A stretch of 64,000 nt of DNA from Erinaceus europaeus. Lineage: Eukaryota > Chordata > Mammalia > Eulipotyphla > Erinaceidae. Positions 58,446-64,000 of this stretch are shown here, in pieces. Where the stretch lies: assembly GCF_950295315.1 (NCBI RefSeq), contig NC_080175.1, forward strand, positions 65,435,353 through 65,499,352, written 5' to 3'. Within the stretch, counting starts at the first letter, position 1. The number at the start of each line of letters is the position of its first letter. The notes below the pieces were generated by a model that saw nothing but the letters and a program-made list of their open reading frames with translations, was not told the DNA's origin and did not search any database. The translations under genes were made by a program, and so were the position numbers.

Positions 58446-58455
58446 CCGCCATCTT
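58446..58455 (-). promoter_or_regulatory. YY1-type site in the L1-D 5'UTR
   Basis: AAGATGGCGG on the minus strand, 16 bases after the element start. The same motif occupies the same place in both L1-F promoter units. In human L1 a YY1 site near the 5' end directs accurate initiation; function here is inferred. Confidence 0.7.
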
Positions 58456-58471
58456 CTGGGAACCCCCCCCC

Positions 58472-58507
58472 CACCACAGTGTTTTTACATTGGTGCCCTG
58501 CTCTCTT
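58472..58507 (-). mobile_element. L1-E: right part after the L1-D insertion
   Basis: CACCACAGTGTTTTTACATTGGTGCCCT resumes the 3'UTR order seen at 53671-53698 (CACCACAGGGTTTTTACTTTGGTGGCCT). The element is 5'-truncated here. Confidence 0.85.
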
Positions 58508-59335
58508 CAATTTTAACCAAAAGGAATTGTATCTTATGCTATTCTACATAGTCAGGCAAAATTATGTAATAATATAAAGAAAATTATGTCTTTAAATATA
58601 ATCTTTCCCTAGTATCAACATATATTCCTTATCCTACCAGATTTTCCTTTGTATAAGTGTAAGTACACTAATTGTTTTATGCTTGATATATTTTATTCCC
58701 ATGTAGTCAAGGTTAAACTTGTACATCAATGAGTTCCCATTATCAGTCTAGAGAAACGTCTTTTGATTGTGCCTTTTAAATTCAAAGAACACATTCAGCT
58801 ACTGAAAAGTCAAAGAACCTTGTATTTTTGCAACAAAATTTACATTACAAATACAAGTAAAATCATCGCAAACATATCACTACATGTTGCAATGTGACAA
58901 AGTCACTTTTTTATTACTGTGGGGGAAAAAAAGAGATGACTCACACACAAAAATAGATTGTTGAAATATTCTTTTTCTGATTCTCCACCAGACTCAATAC
59001 AAATGTGATTGGTCTCTTATGTTCTCAACAAAGAAAAAGGAAGAAAAAAGAAAGAAAGAATTAAGTGGCAAATTAAATTGACAATGAGCTCAATGGATTG
59101 TAGGTTTCTGGCAGGCATTAAGCTACAGTTGTAAAATAAAATGGTTTTAAAGTACTCGGAAAAGTTGCATGCACAAATAATTAAATAGGATGGTTTGATC
59201 GTTGTTGAGATATGGCATGGAAAGGGAAGAAAGAAGGCAAGAGTGAGATGGAGAAGGGAAAATATCTGAAAGGTGTGATTGAAAGCAGGAAGTGGGTCCT
59301 CACAGGTTTCCATGATTATCTTCCCCAGCATGGCT
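58508..59335. other. Unique DNA
   Basis: No repeat or gene recognised. The 104-codon minus frame 59017-59331 is low-complexity and unsupported. Confidence 0.4.
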
Positions 59336-59420
59336 GATGGCTGTCGTTGAGTGGATAAGCCACTGGATGTGAAGCTAGAGGCCTGTGATTGAATCCCCTA
59401 AGTTGGATGTCTCTACTCTC
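59336..59420 (+). repeat. tRNA-like segment, probable decayed SINE head
   Basis: TGGCTGTCGTTGAGTGGATAAGCCACTGG and CCTGTGATTGAATCCCC preserve A- and B-box outlines (TGATTGAATCC). No cloverleaf with a clear acceptor stem or CCA was found. Confidence 0.5.
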
Positions 59421-60057
59421 AAGTAAGTCCAAAGGTGAATGGGGGGGGGGTAAAATTTTTCTAGGGCCTCTTTCTCCTTCGTAAGATTGACTGAACAATT
59501 TCACTAAAATCCATAAATCAATACAACTTGCACTCACTTTTTGTGCTTATTAATGACTGTGAAAGAACATCAACATAATTTTTGTCTTGTCAATTATTTA
59601 AAATGACACAGAAAAATCACCCCTATTGATTGCTGATAAACTAATCAAAATTATTTTAAGATTTAGACATTTTACTAGAAATCATAAGCATGAATGGGTT
59701 GAAAAAATATGTATAAATAAGTATTTTTTTATTTTGCTTTATTTTGTTTTTGTGAGAGGTAACAAGAAAGTTGGTACTGATTATATGGAATTTTACACCC
59801 AGACAAAGGTGTAAAGGCATACTGCTTTTATTCTAAAGTACTGTGAACCAATATTAAATGGGTAAAAAAACAAAGAGCAGAACATTACAGCATAAGCTAT
59901 TGTTCAAAACTGACTAACGCTTTGGTAACTTACTTTTGTTGTCCTTTTTCCCATTTTTTAAAATCATATAGAGATTCCTTCATGCACACTCTATCCCCAC
60001 TGCATTTCAAACATAATTACATTTTCTTTAGTGAATATAAAACAACCTCTCTAATTT
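59421..60057. other. Unique AT-rich DNA
   Basis: A G-run (10 bases) lies at about 59440-59450. Nothing else recognised. Confidence 0.45.
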
Positions 60058-60192
60058 CAGAGGCAGGGTGGTGGCACTCCTGGTTGAGCTCACATGTTAC
60101 CATGCACAAGGGCCTGGGTTTGAGCCCCACCCCCTCTAGTAGGGGGACAGCTTTGCAAATGATGAAGAAGGGCTGCAGATGTCTCTCTTTTT
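60058..60192 (+). repeat. tRNA-derived SINE, 3'-truncated
   Basis: CAGAGGCAGGGTGGTGGCACTCCTGG, GGTTTGAGCCCC (B-box-like), GATGAAGAAGGGCTGCAGATGTCTC, then it stops within the body where an opposed SINE begins. Confidence 0.85.
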
Positions 60193-60365
60193 CAAATTAT
60201 TTTAATTATATTTATTTATTGGTTAGGGACAGCCAGAAATAAAGAGGGAAAGGGCGATAGAAAGGGAGAGAGATAGAGAGACACCTGTAGCACTGCTTCA
60301 CCACTCACAAAGCTTTCCCCCTGCAGGTGGGTACCAGGGGCTCAAACCCAAGTCCTTGCACATTG
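60193..60365 (-). repeat. tRNA-derived SINE, opposed to the previous
   Basis: Plus strand: AAATTATTTTAATTATATTTATTTATTGG, GAGACACCTGTAGCACTGCTTCACC and CCCCCTGCAGGTGGGTACC, and it ends at TTGCACATTGTA without the head. Together with 60058-60192 it forms a tail-to-tail inverted pair with almost no spacer. Confidence 0.85.
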
Positions 60366-60800
60366 TATTTGATACTATTTTCTATGCCTTCTGAGGCATG
60401 TTGATGGATGCTATTTTTGATCACTGAAACTTACTGTGGGCTAAATTGCCAAGTGTAGGCTGGACGGCACTCTAATCTAAAGTCTGGATGATAGCCTTGG
60501 TTTTCAGATGTAGCCTTGGCTCAAAATCTATATTTTTTTCTCACTCAAAGCCTGTACTGTGCATGGTATTTTCTGCACTGAGTAACTTTTGTCCCTAGCA
60601 CTAATGTATGATGTAATGCTGACACTGTACTTCTCATGTAAGGACTTAGCTAACTACTCTGCATGTATGAGCGGATTGTATCTGATGACATGATAAAAGG
60701 CTCTACCTAGAAATAATAAAGGGACACTTACACTTGCTTACTGCACTGATGTCATCTTCTGTGCTTTCTTCCAACTAGGTTACTGTCATCACCTCCTGAA
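60366..60800 (+). mobile_element. Possible LTR
   Basis: A TATA-like GATAAAAGGC (60691-60700) is followed 15 bases later by AATAATAAAG (60713-60722), then a GT/CT-rich stretch, as in the U3/R/U5 order of class I LTRs. The start (TGTTGATGG, 60399) and end are not certain and no target duplication was found. Confidence 0.4.
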
Positions 60801-60830
60801 CCCCCCCCCCCACACACACACACACACACA
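60801..60830. repeat. Poly(C) plus (CA)n microsatellite
   Basis: Eleven C residues followed by ten CA units. Confidence 0.97.
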
Positions 60831-61747
60831 TTAACCTTCAGTGAGCCAGGGAAGGCTGACACTTACCTCAGTATATTTGCTGCAAACTCTAAACTCACAT
60901 TTTGAAAGTCCCTGGTATATAGTCTATTACCTAACCACCAAAAAAAACAACACTCTATTGTTTCCTACTTTTAAATCTGAAGCAACATAATTTTTATTTC
61001 CATAAAATACATTCTCCTAACTTTCCACATTTATATACTTGATGTTATTCACTAGTAAAATTCCTAGTTATGCTTTAAGACATGAATGATAATGGTCCTC
61101 TTTTATAATGTCTCCCACTATGAATGCAGATAGAATTTTAGCTTGCATCTTATCTTAACACAGGATGATCCTAGCAAATAAGAGAAACTTGATTTATTCA
61201 TTAGATAAGGGAAAGACTTTAGATTCAGAAGTATTATATAATTTTTGTTCTTTTGTGTATTTAAAATTAAACTAATCAATCCTCTGAAAATCTTTTCTAC
61301 TTCACAGGAAACAGAGATAACGTCAACTTATCTTTAACAACTAGTTATATGAGGCAGTGTAGGAAAATCACCAAGGCAATATATGGTGCTTAGTGAAGTT
61401 TTAGAATCATTTCTTACTGTCATTATTATTACTATATTTCTAGTCCCATCTCTTATTTACCTTCATAGTTAAACAAATGAAAAATATCATAATGCTAAAA
61501 ATACCATTTTTATGGAGCTTTATCAGAATACAAGATTTGCTTCTTACCATGTATTTAGTGAATTATATGATTATAGACTTGCTATCAAGTCAGAGACAAT
61601 GAAAGTACAGAAGTTTCTTTAACTAACTCTCCTATTACAGTGTTCTTTCTCATTATTACCACAGTCATGAGACCCAGAGCAAAGAGGAGAAGGGAAGAGG
61701 CTTGGCGGGTTTTGAGATTCTGGTTCATTGTCATAAAAAGGACCCAA
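60831..61747. other. Unique AT-rich DNA
   Basis: No repeat or gene recognised; it is the left flank of L1-F. Confidence 0.45.
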
Positions 61748-62194
61748 GGGGGAGAGGAAGATGGCGGCCTGAGAAGTTGCTGACAGCGAACGCTCTGACC
61801 GCATCGTCGGCAACGGTAGGATTTTCTGCCTTAAGCAGGCCAGTTAATAAGGGGTGACACCAAAGAGTGGGTACAATTTAATTTGGGTTAAGAATTAGAG
61901 TAAAGGTGACACGGACTAGCGGGGCGCCAGAATTCCCAGGCTGCGCCGGGCAAGGCGAGTGCGCTGGGCATTGTCCTCCGCCCGCCCGGGAAGGCGGCTC
62001 CTCCGCCGGTTGCAGTGCGCGGCGGGCAGAGGACCCGGAGAGAGCACTTTAGCTCGGGGGCTTCCTCTTGGGAGAATCCAGGGTCCACCGCGACCCTGAG
62101 AGCAGATCCAAAGACTTCTTGAGTATAGCTCTCATTGGATCAAAGGATTTGGAGCTAGTTTTCATTTTTGAGAAATCCTTTAAAAAAGTCTGGA
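61748..62194 (+). promoter_or_regulatory. L1-F 5'UTR promoter unit 1
   Basis: G-run, YY1-type AAGATGGCGG (61758-61767), GGTAGGATTTTCTGCC, CAGGCCAGTTAATAAGGGG, TTAATTTGGGTTAAGAATTAGAGTAA, then a CpG-rich stretch (GGGCAAGGCGAGTGCGCTGGG). CAAG/GCGAGT at 61951-61960 is a GC-type splice donor consensus. Length to the next unit is 447 bp. Confidence 0.8.
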
Positions 62195-63084
62195 GGGGGG
62201 GGTTTCCCGGAAGATGGCGGACTACGGAGAAGCGGCTAGCCTTTGAGCTCCGGACACATCTCCTGTAAACAATAGGATTTTCTGCCTTTAGCAGGCCAGC
62301 CAATAAGGGGCCACAGCGGTCATACCAAGGTGTCTATAACTTAATTTGGGTTAAGAATTAGAGTAAGGGAAAAAAATTCTTTTTTCTTCCTTTTAATTTT
62401 CAAGCATACATCCTTCCCGCCGCTCCCCCCGCCCCACCATAATCAGCGCCTGGGACCAGCTACTAGCAGGATACCCCATACCACCAAACAGGGTTTTTTT
62501 TTTTTTTTTTTTTTTAAACTCACTGATACACATTTGGGAAGTTCCTCGCACTGCTCTTTAATTACAACCCTTCTTCTTATATTCTCCCTTTTCTCTCTCT
62601 TATCTCTCTCTATCTCTTTTTTATTTTTTTATTATTACTATTTTTTTTTATCCTGTCATACACTTCTTTCTTCTTTGCCTTTCTGAATTTGTGAATTACT
62701 TTGGGGAAGAAATCTGACCCAGAGTGGACTTTCTATGTGTGTATCTCGGCTCTAGTTCCCTTTACACTCTTGTTACCCCTAGAATATACACTGGATAGTA
62801 GATTTGTATAACTGTCTATTCTTGCTATCCTCTCTTTCTTTTCTCTTTCTTCACTGGGATTTGGTTACTATTTTTTCACGGACTGGAGAAATTTTTTGGC
62901 TAACTGGTAATGATTAAACTCCTTCAATACTTACCTCAGTTGCTACTGTAATTCCGGAGGTTGGTGAGTGCAATTGTCATAAAGGTATTTAGTACAGTGC
63001 TACTTGTGCTCACAACACAACAACTGAGGAACAACAGAGCATTAAAAAAAAAGAGAGAAAGAGAAACACATAAATAAAAAAAAT
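62195..63084 (+). promoter_or_regulatory. L1-F 5'UTR promoter unit 2 and leader
   Basis: It repeats the start of unit 1: G-run, CCCGGAAGATGGCGG (YY1-type 62211-62220), AATAGGATTTTCTGCC, CAGGCCAGCCAATAAGGGG, TTAATTTGGGTTAAGAATTAGAGTAAGG (ends 62367). It then diverges into a pyrimidine-rich leader with a long T-run (62493-62515) that leads to ORF1. The arrangement recalls the tandem monomers of mouse L1 promoters. Confidence 0.8.
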
Positions 63085-63999
63085 ATGGGTAGATTAAAAA
63101 CAAATAAAACTGCTACCCCAGTGAATGAAGACAAGAGCCCAGAAGAAACCATAAATCAATCAGAAGTAACCATAGATAAGAAAAGTATGCAAGCAATAAT
63201 AAACTTATTAATCACAGAAATGAAAACAACATTGGAGGAAAGGAATGGCAGTATTAGGGAAACAACAGTTGAGACACCCAAGGAAAATACTGATTATCTT
63301 GAGAAAATTAGAGAACTGAAAGCTGAAATAGCTGTAATGAAGAAAGAAGCTGAGGCAAGGGAAAGCAGACTAACAGAAGCAGAAAACAGAATTAGTCAGA
63401 CAGAGGATGAGTTAGAGAAAACTAAGAAAGAGGTGAAAGAGCTTAAAAAGAGATTGAGAGACACTGAAAACAACAACAGAGACATATGGGATGATCTCAA
63501 AAGAAGTAACATTCATATAATTGGCCTGCCAGAGGAAGAAAGAGAGGAAGGGGAAGCAAACATTCTAGAGGAAATAATACAAGAAAATTTCCCAGACCTG
63601 AATAACAGAAAGGATATCAAGGTGCAAGAGGCCCAGAGAGTACCAAACAGAATCAACCCAGACCTGAAAACACCAAGACACATCATAGTCACAATGAGAA
63701 GAAGTAAGGATAAAGAAAGGATCCTAAAGGCTGCAAGAGAGAAACAAAAAGTCACATACAGGGGAAAACCCATAAGACTTTCTGCAGACTTCTCCACTCA
63801 AACTCTAAAAGCCAAAAGGGAGTGGCAAGATATCTATCGAGCCCTGAATGAAAAAGGGTTTCAACCAAGGATAATATATCCTGCTAGACTTTCATTCAAA
63901 CTAGATGGAGGGATCAAAACCTTCTTAGATAAACAACAGTTAAAGGAGGCAACCATCACCAAGCCGGCCCTGAAAGAGGTACTAAAAGACGTCTTATAA
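63085..63999 (+). CDS. L1 ORF1 protein, intact
   Basis: 304 codons from ATG (63085, AAATATGGG context) to TAA at 63997-63999. L1 ORF1p binds L1 RNA as a trimer, acts as nucleic-acid chaperone in the cytoplasmic L1 particle and is required for L1 movement. Visible: polar N-terminus (residues 1-65), long heptad-rich coiled coil (about 70-150, with EAEARESRLTEAENRISQTE and ELEKTKKEVKEL), RRM-type fold (about 152-245, IIGLPEEEREEGEANI, TPRHIIVTMRRSKDKER) and C-terminal domain (about 246-304, with YPARLSFKLDGGIK). Length is slightly under the 338 residues of the human protein. No stop or frameshift. ORF2 follows beyond the window. Confidence 0.93.
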   Translation: MGRLKTNKTATPVNEDKSPEETINQSEVTIDKKSMQAIINLLITEMKTTLEERNGSIRETTVETPKENTDYLEKIRELKAEIAVMKKEAEARESRLTEAENRISQTEDELEKTKKEVKELKKRLRDTENNNRDIWDDLKRSNIHIIGLPEEEREEGEANILEEIIQENFPDLNNRKDIKVQEAQRVPNRINPDLKTPRHIIVTMRRSKDKERILKAAREKQKVTYRGKPIRLSADFSTQTLKAKREWQDIYRALNEKGFQPRIIYPARLSFKLDGGIKTFLDKQQLKEATITKPALKEVLKDVL

Positions 64000-64000
64000 A

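Larger units (their letters stand above)
52400..58471 (-). mobile_element. L1-D: near full-length LINE-1 with spliced 5' end
   Basis: 6.07 kb. The target duplication is CACCACAGTGGTTTTA (52384-52399) against CACCACAGTGTTTTTA (58472-58487), one mismatch. Reading minus: G-run, YY1-type AAGATGGCGG (58455-58446), about 229 bp of 5'UTR, then a jump at 58243/58242 into ORF1 at the coiled-coil KKEAEARES. ORF1 then runs to 57532. ORF2 starts with ATG at 57527. A 3'UTR of about 1.3 kb and A-tail close the element. ORF2 carries at least three frameshifts (about 57200, 56410 and 55000-54970), so it cannot be active. Confidence 0.96.
61748..64000 (+). mobile_element. L1-F: young LINE-1, 5' part (cut by window end)
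   Basis: A complete 5' end: GGGGGAGAGGAAGATGGCGG start, about 1.34 kb of 5'UTR with two related promoter units, then an uninterrupted ORF1. The GC- and CpG-rich patch at 61900-62100 stands out. ORF2 and the 3' end lie outside the window, so neither intactness nor the target duplication can be judged. Confidence 0.95.

Noticed and set aside
59336..59420. Functional tRNA gene
   Set aside because: A- and B-box outlines exist, but no consistent cloverleaf, acceptor stem or T-run terminator was found; a decayed SINE head fits better.
62049..62303. Antisense frame in the L1-F 5'UTR as an ORF0-like gene
   Set aside because: Primate L1 has an antisense ORF0, but here there is no second copy to compare, the start context is weak and no conservation can be shown.

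Overview
The window is a gene-poor, repeat-rich stretch of mammalian nuclear DNA. I find no host protein-coding gene and no splice-supported host exon. Nearly all the longer open frames belong to LINE-1 (L1) or are chance frames through SINEs. More than 40 copies of tRNA-derived SINEs with a long pyrimidine-rich body (GTGAAGCAGGTCTGCAG... CTCTGTCCTATCC... motifs) and L1s with a long distinctive 3'UTR point, from memory of those sequences, to a hedgehog (Erinaceidae, e.g. Erinaceus). No database search was possible, so the species call is an inference.

Layout: 1-13.4 kb holds SINEs, one MaLR (MLT1-like) LTR, old L1 3'-tail fragments and unique AT-rich DNA. At 13.5-17.1 kb lies a minus-strand L1 (L1-A) with a partial tandem duplication in the reverse transcriptase region and a second L1 tail inserted in it. 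At 17.2-29.5 kb come unique DNA, an MLT2-like ERVL LTR, an older L1 fragment, SINEs, two opposed L1 tails and a CpG-rich LTR of a class II (ERVK-like) endogenous retrovirus. At 29.5-32.8 kb is a textbook 5'-inverted (twin-primed) L1 (L1-B) with an exact 14-bp target duplication. At 35.4-39.5 kb is an older plus-strand L1 (L1-C) with a short 3'UTR, followed by a U2 snRNA pseudogene fragment. At 40-51 kb are SINEs, L1 tails, two LTR-like elements and unique DNA. At 51.1-58.5 kb an old L1 3'UTR (L1-E) is interrupted by a 6-kb L1 (L1-D) whose 5'UTR is joined to the middle of ORF1 exactly where a splice would join them. At 61.7 kb to the window end is the 5' part of a young L1 (L1-F) with two promoter units, each carrying a YY1-type AAGATGGCGG site, and an uninterrupted 304-codon ORF1.

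How the parts act together: the SINEs are non-autonomous and end in A-rich tails with target duplications, so they were presumably mobilised by L1 proteins like those encoded by L1-F and, before decay, by L1-A to L1-D. The most informative signals are structural scars of retrotransposition: an internally spliced L1 RNA, twin priming, nested insertions and internal 3'UTR rearrangement. There is also a pair of unclassified repeats near 28.4 and 34.6 kb. No CRISPR, operon or prokaryotic feature is present.
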